Shown one piece after another: positions 47,679-59,219 of a stretch of DNA of 64,000 nt. Each line of letters starts with the position of its first letter. Position 1 is the stretch's first letter. The translations under genes were made by a program, and so were the position numbers. A model generated the notes under the pieces. That model did no database searches. It saw only the letters and a list, made by a program, of their open reading frames with translations, and was not told the DNA's origin. This DNA comes from Argopecten irradians (taxonomy: Eukaryota > Mollusca > Bivalvia > Pectinida > Pectinidae): NCBI RefSeq assembly GCF_041381155.1, contig NC_091134.1:13270008-13334007 (forward strand), written 5' to 3'.

Positions 47679-50060
47679 CAGGGGCACATTGATCTGTATG
47701 ACGTAACATGTACAAATTGCAGAAGGCAGTCTCTGATTTTAATCAAAAGCGTATTTTGATAGCGAATGAGATGTAAATCGTTTCATGTATTTATGATAAA
47801 ATGTAGATATCTAAATATATTTCGAACGAAAATCAAAATCAGATTACGATAGTTTTAAAGATAAAATCGTCAAAATCGAAAATTGTGATGTGGAGATTTC
47901 GGAAAAACGCTCATCATCTGCAGAGGATGCATTTCAATAGAAGCAACATATGGCGGATACATTGCATGGCGTTCTATCTACGTCCGTTATTAACATATTC
48001 TAGATAATAATTTGATGTGAAATCACGTCCTGACATTTATCTAGAACATCCCAAACTTTTATGTAATTAGCATATTAGTCGACTTAAGGATCTGCTATGG
48101 TGAGGTTTCAGTCTCGTTGAAGTCTTGTTTCAACCTTAATCAAAGATTTTTTTATGATTTCAAAAACTAATTGTCTCAATTTGGAGTAAGTTGCCATATA
48201 GAAAATATGTCAAAAAATAGATTTCAATTGACTGAAGATTTATTTTTTTACACATTTTTTTTCAGAAATGACCAATTTTGCGGCTATTTCGAAAAGATGT
48301 CTTTCTTACACTCTGAAGGTGAAATTTCATCAGTTTTTACTTCAATATCTTTACTTAACTCGCCTGTGTGACAACATGTTTAGTTATATCAAGTTAATTC
48401 TTGCTGTAACTCTTTTTAGGTTTACTGAGATAATAATGATAAGCATTTAAGGTTGAATGTCTAATCTATTGGTTTTCATTTTTTACATAATAGTGAACAT
48501 AAAGAGATTCGAAATTTTATCAAGAAACGCTGAAAAATAATTGCATCGGGACAAAAACTCAAACACACTGACCCCCTATTTTTATGATGGTTTTAGAAAC
48601 AGCAATCTGTTTTCTTGAACTTCAAATTGTTAGAAAAGTTAGTCATCGGATTTTTTTTTCTGTGAAGCGTTAAATCAACCAATTTTTGTTAAAAAACCAA
48701 AAAAACAAAAACAGGGTATTTTTATCTTGAAAACTTGGAGGGTAATGGTAACATATACAGATGATCTGAGCAAAAATAATCGGTTGAATGTGTGATATTA
48801 TTATTTTCTTAAAGAAAACATTGTTTTTAAAAAAATTGCGAATATTCATACACATCAGACAACTGATCTGTAAAATATTGCTTACGTTTGTCGTGTGTGT
48901 GCTCAAAGCAGTGAAATAACGGTAAAAATCACAATTTACGTCAAATAGCTATCTTTGATTCATAATAGCTCAAAATCAGTAAAACCACTGTATCATTTTT
49001 TTTACATTAACTTTGGTATGAATTCCTATTTCCGAAAATCTATACTGGAAAAACAGCTAGTCATTAGAAAAAAAAATACTTTTAACCAGAGCGGATGCTT
49101 AAACATACTATCAAAAATCGTATAAAATGATGCCATTTGTAACGCTATCACTGATGGACTAATTCACATAAAGAAGAATCCTACAGGAGCAGTATTAAGT
49201 TTCATGAGGTTTTTCCACCGTTAGGTTTAACTATAGTTTCACTGTTTGATTTAGGAAATTTGAAAGATATTTTCATCAATAATCGTGTCCAAACCGAAAG
49301 GAGTCGGTGAGAAGAGATATTGATGATTTTACACACCGTTATTAATTTACAGATTAGTGTGGCGTCGTTCGATGAAGGTCGCTGCTATTATTGATTTAAT
49401 AAAGATGCTGTTTAATTATCAAAAGTTGATGTAAATATTACCTCAAAATGATAAATGAGGAAAAAAAATGCAAGGACAATATCAGGCAATCGCCGAAATT
49501 AGGTTATAAAAGACACCGAAATCATGGCAAAAATGCCAAAAACACGTCAAGTTGCTTAGTGTTAACGACGTCAAGATCATCCGTTGCGACCCCCATTTGT
49601 CTGATGGCTGGCACTTTTGACATTTTGCCGCAATAGCGAAAGGGTAAACTGCGTCAGTTATCATTACCACAGTCACCACAGTCGTAGAGAAATGTCACAG
49701 TAAAAAAGGCATTTCAGGAGAAACTTACTAATCACAGATATGCAGAGATCTTATGAGGATTACAGAGATCGAATTCTAACTGTACCGATATTAGAATATG
49801 ATGATGTATATCGAATGGCCAAACAACCTGTCGCACACGTCCTGTTGCTATATGAGATCAGTTTTCGATTTAAGTACGTCTAATGGGAATTAAATGATAT
49901 GAACATATCACATTTATCAAAGAACAGGATTCGCCTGATATCTGGTGGCTTCACATTTGCCATATTCTGTGTATGCCATTTGGGTAATATGACCAGGCAC
50001 TAAGTTCTCAAAACAATAGTGCAGACTAAGTCAAACCTTCAGTTTTCTCTTTTATCTTAG

Positions 50061-52205
50061 TGAGGTAAACTTATTTTATCAATTGTCCTTGTGTTATCTA
50101 TATCAAAATTGACTTAAATCAGATTTTTGACTCAGTCACTTTCTTTCTAAAAGCCTTTTACCTGGGATTCTCCGGTCCGGATAGGGAACCCAAAATTGAC
50201 ATCATGGTAAAATAATACTCTCAAAATGTCTAATCCAGTATACACTTGTGCACATCAAGGAAACCAAAAGAGGAAATTTCATGTATATATATATATCTAG
50301 GAGATTACAGCAATGTTGTCGAAGGTAGAAACATTGTATATGAGCAGGGCCATATCCAGGGCCTGTTTCTGAAGCGTATACAGATATTCCATTCAAAATT
50401 TAAGAAACAGAACATGTGGTTATATGACATAGAGCCAAAGTAAAATCTTCTGTGCGATATTGAGAATCTTGCTGAGAAAATTGCGGTAATAAGAGTAGTA
50501 AAAAGAGGTTACACAATAAGTGGTTACTGTGCCTGCTTGTAACTTTTGAAAAATAACTGCGAGTGTGAAATAAATTCTATATCCAGAAAACATTGAGTCT
50601 ATTGGTCTGTATTTACCACAATAAAAAGAATTTCAATGATATTCAAGTAAACAAGATTTTGTAAACATGATGGCACGTTTTGGAGGGACTGACGTTCCTT
50701 TATATGTCAAACAAATTCACGTAAATAATGTCGACGATTGATATACAAAGTTTGTTTTTTTGTTTTGCGAGGAATTGTTAAACCTAAGAAAGGTGATATT
50801 CCCCGATACCCAAGGGACGAAGGAAATATCACCTTCAAAGGTGTAACAATCCAAAAAGTCAATAATTGTTTTGTTATATGAAACGATGCTTACAATACAA
50901 GCTATGCTGTTGGAAATGAAAAAAATGAAGAAAAGATAGCATAACGACTAATTAAAGAAATACAAGAAATTGTCATTTACGTATCATCAGTAGGTACTCT
51001 TACTTTGTATTTTTGCTATTCTTCTTAACAATATTAACTTTGAACATACAGCTATATGTACATTTAATAATATGTGTACTGTTTTTCTAATCTACCACAA
51101 TCTAACTTTTTCCCACTAAGCGAACTCTTGTTATAGAGGTGGAGTTGGAAAACTTTCTCGTTAACCGGAAACCGGAAGTCAACACAAGATCCAACATTGC
51201 GCTGGACAGTATCCAAAGTCACACTCTCGCGTGATTACAAAATCACATTCTCGCGTGATTACAAACAAGTTACTCTTGGAAAATTTCAAAATGAAAACAA
51301 TAGTGTAAGATAAATATTCCAATTCATTCTTACCTGAATTTAACAATTACATTTTGTCCTGAACCTTAAACTTGTTTTACCAATCGGAACTCCTCGGGCA
51401 TTCTCATTCCGTGCTTGCCGGAAAGGCCCGAGGAAGTCCGATTGCTCGTTTTACGTGTCCATTTGCTTCGGAATTTTCGGCCTGGCAACGGAGAACGACG
51501 TTGAGATATATTTTGTAGCCGCTGTCACGTATTTATGCAGAAAGGAAAATAGAAGTATCCTGTGTTCAATATTGTTTTTCTTCTTATAAACTCAATACCA
51601 GTAATTCAACAATGCTATGATGATTATAATAATTAATAATTCTATCAATACTTTCTAGCTGTACAGTTAGTCGGTGCACACAATAAGCAATAAAAACAAA
51701 ACACATGTCAATATCGAAAAGACTGATGGGTCAGGGGGAGGTTACTCTTTTGGCGTATTTCTATTTAGTAACAAAATTTAAAAAAAAAAACACACACAAA
51801 AAAGCCAAAACCCCCCGAAAGAATGGATTAACTGTTGCGCTCTCAGATAGGCTTTGCCTAAATTACAGTATGTTTAAACAAAACGAATCTCGTTAAAATG
51901 CTTGCTAGAGGTTGATGTTTACCGAATGTTACTATTTTTAGATTTTGGTTTCATTATTCATTTTTTTCAATTTGAAGATTTTGATGTTTTTAAATTAAAA
52001 TTTGGTCCATTAATACGTTTTCATGACGTAATTCATATTTGATTAAGATTGTTTTTGCTAGTGTCGACAATTATATTTCAAACGCCTCCTCTGACTCCAC
52101 CAACTCTTACTCACACAATATCTTCCACTTATTACCGTGACCAACTCTTGTTAATATGGTGCTGATTCGAAATCAAATATGGACGCAATGACGTCACCTC
52201 CGGTT
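50061..52205. other. Intergenic with two hairpins, no gene seen
   Basis: Hairpin 50774-50850 (attgttaaacctaagaaagg against ccttcaaaggtgtaacaat) and hairpin 51381-51444 (caatcggaactcctcgggc against gcccgaggaagtccgattg) look like small foldback elements. A 21-bp duplication (cacactctcgcgtgattac, then cacattctcgcgtgattac) lies near 51221-51265. Frames here are unsupported. Confidence 0.5.
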
Positions 52206-52862
52206 TAACCTAGACAGTCATAACTTGTGAACCACTGAGCCAATTTCTTTCATTTTTTTATATGTTATATAGGATACTATATGAAGAAACTTTGTAATAT
52301 ATTGTACATTTTGCTCAAAAATATTAACTTCCGGTTATTCAATGCTCATAGTGCAAAATCGCCGTTTTTGGTGGAAATAACGATTTTTTTTTTGTAAAGT
52401 TCTAAGTAGTATAGAAGCTTGATATTTTGCATGTTGTATGCTTAGGTAGACTATCAGGTTTAAGAAAAATGAACTACATTGACCTACATCCAAGGTCATA
52501 GAATTCTTGTGATTGTAAAGCTATGAACGTTTCCCGGTGAAAATTCAGCTCATTGACTCAGCCGTAGCTCGTTAACCACCCAGCCAACATCGTTCATTTT
52601 TTTTTATAATGTATGTAGAATGGTAAATAAAAATCTTTGTCTTTGAACTTTTTTCTCCAAATTGACAATTTCCGGTTGCTTTTTGGGTCCCCACAAAAAA
52701 AAAATCGTCGTTTTTTTGTGAAATACGGCAATGTTTTTTTCTACCGTTCTACAATATTTATAGGCCACATATTCATCATTAGGTAGTCCCTATTAGATTT
52801 GAAAAATAATAGAGTTTGACCTTTATCCAAGGTCAAAAATTGATAGTTGTTTTAGGAAATAA
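52206..52862. repeat. Two diverged tandem copies of a 330-bp repeat
   Basis: gaaccactgagccaatttct ttcatttttt near 52230 and aaccacccagccaacatcgt tcattttttt near 52575 start parallel tracts. Each continues with acttccggttattcaatgc or atttccggttgctttttgg, then a poly-T block and ccaaggtca. No coding content. Confidence 0.6.
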
Positions 52863-53481
52863 AATTGAAAAAAAATGTTAGGCATTACATATTTTTCCAC
52901 ACATATGCTCAATATATATTAATTCAATACGAGTTACCTCTCTTAGTGCAATTTAACTTATTTAGATGCTTTGTTCTGTTACCTAAAATTTAAATACCCA
53001 CTAATGTGAAAAACCCGTCAAATTTCCCATGACAATTTCTAGATGGTTTTGAGATTATTTCTCAATTGATGACTAATTCTTGCTAAATTGATCTATCCAG
53101 TTTTCCTTTGTCCGTAAGTTGAGAGCACATCATGATCAGATAAACTAGATAAACATTATAAATGAAGTAGAATTTTAAACAAATAAATGCAAATTTCAAG
53201 CAATAAGTCATTAAGAATAAGAGAACACATTAACGTAATTGAATTTAGTTTGGTATCTAGCCTCTGGTACGATAATATTCCATTTTAAACCCACCAGAAT
53301 ACCATAATTATGAAGAATTTTTTTTTCATGACGTTCTATTTCTTTCACGCAATTTGCTTCATGTACTATTTATATAAATGAGTATGACTCAATTTGTTAC
53401 CAGAGCTAAGACGAAAAACCGAATGATAACAAGAGTCATTTTACAAAAGACATGCCAGATAATGATCACTGTTGAGATTTG
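52863..53481. other. Intergenic, nothing recognised
   Basis: AT-rich, with no supported exon or repeat. Confidence 0.4.
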
Positions 53482-53690
53482 GCTCTGGTTTTAACAGCAA
53501 ATGTCATGTAACGACGTGCCAAGGTTTGATGGTGGAGGAAAGCTGGAGTACTCAGAGAAAAAAAACCCACCGATCAGCGGTCGGTACCTGGCAACTGTCC
53601 CACATGGGATTCGAACTCGTGACTCAGAAGTGGAGGGCTTGTGCTAATATTTCGAGACATCTTAGCCATAAGGACACAGTCAGCAGCCTC
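53482..53690 (-). mobile_element. SINE, diverged, nearly full length
   Basis: The plus strand reads ttttaacagcaaatgtcatg ... ggtggaggaaagctggagta ... ctggcaactgtcccacatgg gattcgaactcgtgac ... gacatcttagcc, the reverse of the 25191 SINE with many substitutions, so it is older. The 53472-53732 frame is a by-product. Confidence 0.85.
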
Positions 53691-54540
53691 GTTGAAAAGC
53701 ACGTGGTATATTGGAAATGGATCCAATTCTGATTTAATTTAAAGATTGAAGAAATATTGAATGGAGCAGAAACTGCGCATACTTCGCAGTTCACTTCATT
53801 TCCACGTGATTAATTTACTTCGTCAGTCAATGCAAGCTACAAAATTGATAATCAATCATTAAATTTTCGTTAACCGACTTTAAATTCCCGCTGCCATCAT
53901 TATACAAATTTGCAATGTTGTACCAGTAATCTACATTAATGTATCATATTCTCGTAGCCAAAGCAACCAATGTTCCGAAACTATCTTCATTCTTTGGAGG
54001 TTATACGATTTGAATTTGTGATTTTGAAATACTTTTTTCATTTACAAGGATAAATGGCTTAAATTGAATCACAAAAACAACAACATTATTATGTCGCTTC
54101 AAATAAAAAAAAACAAACAAACAAACAAACAAACAAACTTTTTCAGCATTTTTCCGGGGACTTGACATTAAGTAAGCATTTCATTAAATTATATTTGCGT
54201 ATTCTTCAAACTATTGCATTGTACTGAAAGTTTATAATCACTTTATCAAGCATATCTGTCATTGTGTCTGCATTAAATATTATTGGCCTAATCGTAGAAA
54301 GAACAATCGCATTCAAAACGAAATGGCGAAAATCTTTGTTATAATGTAACCAATGTCAAAATGTAGTCTTACGTCAGCCTGAGGTCAGCGCGTGACCAAG
54401 CATTTCCATCAAGAGATAAAGTGATCGGAGTTTACTAATTTAACTGAGGCGAAATGAAATGAAAACGTTACAGTATGAAATTGGATAAGAAGTCATCAGG
54501 AAAAGAGTAATAAAAAGAATGAGAACTATTTTCAATATTG
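53691..54540. other. Intergenic, nothing recognised
   Basis: A CAAA run lies at about 54112-54136. The rest is AT-rich and unsupported. Confidence 0.4.
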
Positions 54541-54950
54541 CATTGATTTTAATCGGTCATCGACTTCAGCTACATACTGCAATATGGCCTTCTCTTAGTA
54601 CAAAGCATTCAGCTGTGCCGTCTGTCTACTCGAACGTTGCATCCCTTCCGTCAAACTCCCGAATTTCTTGAATGCCTTTGGGATACGTATGTTCTCTTTT
54701 ACGCCATTACATCTGCTAGTGAACATAACTTGTCATAGTTATATATTACCTCACTGTGCATATGATCGTCCAACGATCGTAGCCGTTGTGGTGGACGGAT
54801 GTTGGACCCTCTGGATAGAAGGTCAGTTTTACAAGACAGATCCTCTTGTCTTTGTTTCTTTGAGTATTTAATCATGTGTATTGATAAAATACATGCACCG
54901 CTAATAATCCACGTGTATGACCGTTCCCCCGCTTCAACCACAAATAACAA

Positions 54951-55226
54951 ATGTATCCATCGAAAACAAGTGAATTTCGTTTCAATCAATCGATGTCTGA
55001 TATGGATCTAAGCGTAGATCATATAATCACATGGCTCCCCAGGATGTTAATTATCGTTCAGTCAGACGACATCTCAAAACACATTAGAGATACTTTGAAA
55101 ATCGGTGTTTTCCACAACTTCGACCAAACTATAGTGTGTAAGCCCGTGGCCGTCAGCTTCGCCAGACGCCTGCACAAAAAACGGGTACACCGGACGATCA
55201 CCTCACGGCCCCCTTATCGCACGTGA
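54951..55226. other. Unassigned GC-richer open island
   Basis: From about 55030 to 55226 the sequence is richer in GC than its surroundings and stays open in one plus frame (ITWLPRMLIIVQSDD ... TSRPPYRT) and two minus frames. A good minus-strand acceptor (gttttttgtgcag) precedes 55171. None of the frames matches a family I know, and none continues the phase of peptide copy 3. It could be an exon or a repeat. Confidence 0.25.
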
Positions 55227-56192
55227 TCATAAATCATACATTATTACGATGACTGTATTAATTCACTAATACTATTTACTTTTATAGTCAATATTTGGAA
55301 TATATAACAATTTAAAGTTCTGATCCTGAGATTGAACATGAATTCTGCAACTCGCGTCTACACAAATTTAACTTTTGTTTGTCATGTATATGTCTTAAAG
55401 ATATAAATATCACTGAAATTTTTTTCGGCGTGCTGCGGACTGTATAATTCTACCTTACGTGAAGGCGTCCATCCCCCCATTAGCTTGTTCATTTGAAGTA
55501 TAACCGCATACCTTCCAACTTTTGACCCACGAACTTTATATTTGAATAATTTAAGCCCTACTTTAAAACTGACGATTTTTATTGCATAAAAATTTTAATA
55601 AAAAAAGGTCGACGAAGGTGTGTAGTGGTAAAATATTGGTATTGGATATTGCGTATTTATGTTATACATGCATGTAAGGAGCAATTCCTCTTTTTAAGAA
55701 TTATATTCAATATTGGGGCGCTAAAACCGACTCCCAATACGAAATATATTTCATAGAGAACTCGTCAGATTTGCTTTCCATATCGCGAGACTATGGTTTA
55801 ACATATAAACTGATAATCCAATCCCTATATGTAATATGCGAACCGAAAGGAAAAAAGAGAAACTAACGAAACGAAACAAACAACTAAAACACCGAATCAA
55901 ATCTTGTCAAATTCACAAGTACGCAAATGGGTATTGACCCACCCTTTTCGTAATCGTGAACGAAATATTTGCCATACTTCCTAAATATTTTTTATCACAT
56001 TTTGTAAAATATGTGTTTTTCGTAGAACTTATATTGTTTCTTGACAGTTTCATCGGTACTTGTGTAAAAGAATGCTATGCTGTGACAGCCCTCTCTATAT
56101 GATACTTCTGGGTGCATTTGCAATCATTTATGCAACATCTTTATGAGCTAGTTTTGTTTGCTTTTTTGATGATAAGCTGTCCCTCAACGTAT

Positions 56193-56480
56193 TCTTAAAG
56201 GCCCACTACCTTTCCGAAACGGCTTTTGATTTTTAAATGGGAATGTAAAACGAGATCAATAATTTTGTAGAGTCACAAAAGTTATTAATTTACCGTTAAT
56301 ACTACATAAATGAACACCTTCTCAACATTTTATCTAAAATAGATAAAATTAACATATTTTATATAGAATAAATAAAATGTTAATTTTCATAACGCGGGCG
56401 TCTTTTGTTTCCCGCCGTCGTCCTAAATACCGCGCGATAGTTGACAATCACTGCACCAGACGGCAAAGCAGCGAAATAAC
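56193..56480. mobile_element. Probable repeat fragment beginning cttaaaggcccactacc
   Basis: The left end has the cttaaaggcccactaccttt signature common to short bivalve repeats. A right end could not be placed, and the tract contains a near-palindromic stretch (ttatctaaaatagataa). Limits are approximate. Confidence 0.35.
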
Positions 56481-56621
56481 TCTCCGTTGTTTTCATATAT
56501 TACGCAGGATCTTTAAAATCTTGAATATGTTTGGTGTTGTAACCTCGTCCAAGGCCATCAGTATGTATTTTCTGATGAAATTAATGTTTTTTATACCAAA
56601 TTAAAAAAAACCTTATAAAAT

Positions 56622-56889
56622 AGGTTTAGCGGACTAAACATCCTATTGACAGCCAGGGAAAAATCATCGACCAGCGGTCACTACTAGGCAAATGCACAAC
56701 ATGCGATTGGAACTCGCATCCCGGAGGTAGAGAGCTTATCGTAATATGTCGGGACATCTTTTTTTAAGGATAAAAATAATTTCATTTTTCCCGTCAATAG
56801 GGCCCCTGGGGTTGAGTCCCCAGAGGTTCCTCACAAAACAAACAAATAAAAATAATTAAAGACATCTTAACCACTCGGTCACCGCGGCC
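56622..56889 (-). mobile_element. SINE interrupted by a nested insertion
   Basis: The plus strand reads gtttagcggactaaacatcc tattgacagccaggg ... cgaccagcggtcactactag gcaa ... gggacatctt, is broken for 100 bases, and resumes gacatcttaaccactcggtc accgcggccc. The middle of the SINE body (the mobile tail block) is partly deleted. It lies in intron 2 of peptide copy 3. Confidence 0.9.
56761..56860. mobile_element. 100-bp retro-insert inside the SINE, 8-bp target duplication
   Basis: The direct repeat gacatctt (56753-56760 and 56861-56868) brackets a segment that starts with five T and ends aattaaa. It contains a hairpin-like ggggttgagtcccc core. Read on the minus strand it ends ttatccttaaaaa, so it may be the 3' tail of a LINE or another SINE. 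Confidence 0.8.
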
Positions 56890-57048
56890 CTTACGTGATT
56901 TTGCCCAAACGGCAACAGCCATAAACTGCAACTACTCAACTCATTGTCGTGGCAACGATATCAAAATTACTCTATTGTTTTACATTCAAAGTAAAATGAT
57001 TAAATGGATCTCAACACTTCTATTATATGGATATCATAAGTCTGTACA

Positions 57049-57805
57049 ACATGATATGCACTATATATGACATAATATGGATTATATGATTTGATATGGA
57101 CTGTATGACGTGATATGGATTATATGACGTGATATGGACTGTATGGCATGATATGGACTGTATGACATGATATGGAGAGTATAGAGTATACGTTGATATG
57201 AACAGTATTATAAGACTCTTTCATATGTGGATATGAAGGATAGGGATATTCTACCCGAGGGTCACAAAATGTAGTAAAACCCGAGGCTTGCCGAGGGTTT
57301 TGCAACATTTTGTGATCCCGAGGGTAGGATTTCCCTATCCTTCATATCCACTTATGAAAGAGTATTTTTCTTTCATACCACGACGTTTTATTGCAATTTT
57401 ACAACTATAATATGCCGCCATTTTGAAATAAATTCGAAGAAATCCACGGCTTGAAGTCAATTTCCATACATGAAAAATTACACGATATTTTCAACACAAA
57501 TTCCGTTGCTTGCATCTTTTATAGTAAAACCAGTCAATTCTGTGAAAAAAATGTTAAAATTTTACCGAGGAAATAGAGATTTTGTTGACGCCGTGACGTC
57601 ACGAGGCTTTATTGCATGGGTAGCCATGCAATACAGCCTCAGGCGACATGAGTGTATTGCCCTAGACCAGCCAGTATTACACGTGTAGGTATGGAAGAAA
57701 TCAAGATATTTACCTGTATGACTTGGTATGGACTGTATAAAATGATATGGATTATATGACGTGATATGGACAGTATTACATGATATGAACTGTATGACAT
57801 GATAT
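57049..57805. repeat. 19-bp satellite array split by a MITE
   Basis: Units such as gatatggactgtatgacat and gatatggattatatgacgt repeat at 57049-57212 (about eight) and resume at 57716-57805 (about five). The intervening 0.5 kb is the MITE below. The unit is partly self-complementary around catat/atatg. Confidence 0.85.
57215..57699 (+). mobile_element. MITE with a 145-bp internal palindrome
   Basis: Its first 150 bases fold on themselves: ctctttcatatgtggatatg aaggatagggatattctacc on the left and ggatttccctatccttcata tccacttatgaaagag on the right, with cgagggtcacaaaat and attttgtgatcccgag inside. The remainder (cgttttattgcaatttt ... ccagccagtattacacgtgt aggtatggaag) matches the copy at 23787-24220 in inverse orientation. 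Confidence 0.85.
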
Positions 57806-58764
57806 TAAATTTCAGTGTTCTCGTGAAAACTACTTTCGGTTTATAAGATCACTGGCTATGTTATGTATACCTCCAATCCGTTGTACTCTTTGGACCCTTG
57901 TCTTCCCGGCAAACCTCTGTAAAAGACGAAACAAATGATTGGCAATATGTTGAAAATCGAAAATAGTTCCTTTAAAAAATATCAAAGTAAGATAAATAAA
58001 GGTAAATAGGAAAATGGGCGTCTACAGATTATTTCATGACATTTAATGAAATATCCTCGGCATATATGTCTTCAATTTGGTTATATTAAATCACAAATTA
58101 ACGATTAGCTTTAATTCAAGTTATTCACGTGATGTTATATGCTTTGGACTTGGCTGTCCATGGTTTTAAACCTGCATCCAAATGGTTATGTATGATGGTT
58201 ATACTTATCTTATATATATATTTTTTCTATATTTTTAATTCAGGTTTGGCATGTTTACATGTTCTATGTACATATAACAAGTCAACATCACATTCATACT
58301 ATCGTCCCTTCTTTAATTTACAACAATTCCAGGATTTTTAAGGATTTTCATTGGCGTAATGATTTTATCATTATCCCCATAGCGTAAAAATGATGCCGTT
58401 GCAAGTAATACCTTCATTGATTTACTGAATCAATGGCGCAATTGTTTCATATAGAAAAGAGTCCCCCACAAGTAATTTGAAACTTTACGAGATAAGAGAT
58501 AAAAATAAGATCATGAGATTAGATAAGGATTAATATCAACATTTTTTTATATAATGGAGATATAACACAAAGGTCAGAGCGTATTCTCATTATAAACCAC
58601 TTCGAAGTTGATTTAATGTAAACTCAGATTTTTGTGTTTTGTCTACTGAATTGAAAAGGTCTATCAAGTTCATTCTTAAATTATAAAAGTATTCTCTACA
58701 AACTTCCTACTGATCCATACCATGTTAAGTTTAATTTGGTGTTAATTAGATGGTTCCAAAACAG

Positions 58765-58986
58765 ATACCGTGAGGCCGTTTTATTCGCGGACCAAAATGT
58801 TCGCGATTCGATCTAAAAATGAGAAAATCATATGTTAGCGATTCAAAATTTTCTCGATGATTATTTTAAAGGTAGATATCATTAAATCATTATTCAATAT
58901 TTCGCGAATCAAATTTTTGTGATCCTAGCAATGTGACACGAATTGCGAAAATATCACCCCTGCGAAAATAACAGACTTTACGGTAT
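58765..58986. mobile_element. MITE, 222 bp, TIR ataccgt
   Basis: Left ataccgtgaggccgttttat tcgcg and right cgaaaataacagactttacg gtat are inverse ends of about 25 bases. Related fragments occur at 44859-44902 (ataccgtaaagccggttatt) and near 34117. It lies in intron 1 of peptide copy 3. Confidence 0.8.
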
Positions 58987-59206
58987 GACTATGCTTTAAG
59001 ACAGATTATAAGAGAAAAGTAAATGGATTTAATTACGAGAGAAACTGTTACTCACAACCGATCTGATGTCCGACTTGACCCTGTGAGCATTCCCTCCACC
59101 ACAAACGAGGAGAAAGGTCAACACCAAACAAAACAATATGATGCTTCTCTTCACCATGATTCAATCTTCGTCAGTCCGCACTTAATTTAACCACCCTAAT
59201 AGTCCG

Positions 59207-59214
59207 TATATATA
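59207..59214 (-). promoter_or_regulatory. TATA box, peptide copy 3
   Basis: Minus-strand CCTATATATACGG lies 50 bases before the ATG. The block after it (gactattagggtggttaa) is conserved with copy 2. Confidence 0.6.
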
Positions 59215-59219
59215 GGGTT

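Larger units (their letters stand above)
46250..50060. repeat. Segmental duplication, copy 2
   Basis: Collinear with 42620-45560, with landmarks actgcattctattaccacta (46275), the three peptide exons, and cgtctaatgggaattaaatg (49877). It is longer than copy 1 by about 0.9 kb, mostly unmatched AT-rich sequence at 48000-49700, which looks like a later insertion. Confidence 0.8.
54541..59157 (-). pseudogene. Small secreted basic peptide, copy 3 (last exon unclear)
   Basis: Exon 1 (59157-59056) encodes the signal peptide MVKRSIILFCLVLTFLLV, then CGGGNAHRVKSDIRSV and a GTGAGT donor in phase 0. Exon 2 (57916-57871) follows a strong acceptor (cgtcttttacag), reads RFAGKTRVQRVQRIG, and ends in phase 1 before GTATAC, as in the other copies. 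The third exon should lie at about 54541-54700: its 3' end there (cattgattttaatcggtcat cgacttcagct on the plus strand) clearly aligns with the 3' ends of copies 1 and 2. The coding part no longer carries the NSI.AEAR motif and has no convincing acceptor. Intron 2 has grown to over 3 kb with a MITE, a satellite and a SINE holding a nested insertion. Either a decaying copy or one with a relocated last exon. Confidence 0.5.

Noticed and set aside
57470-57688. 72-residue plus-strand frame
   Set aside because: Entirely within the MITE that also occurs at 23787-24220, where the frame is not kept.
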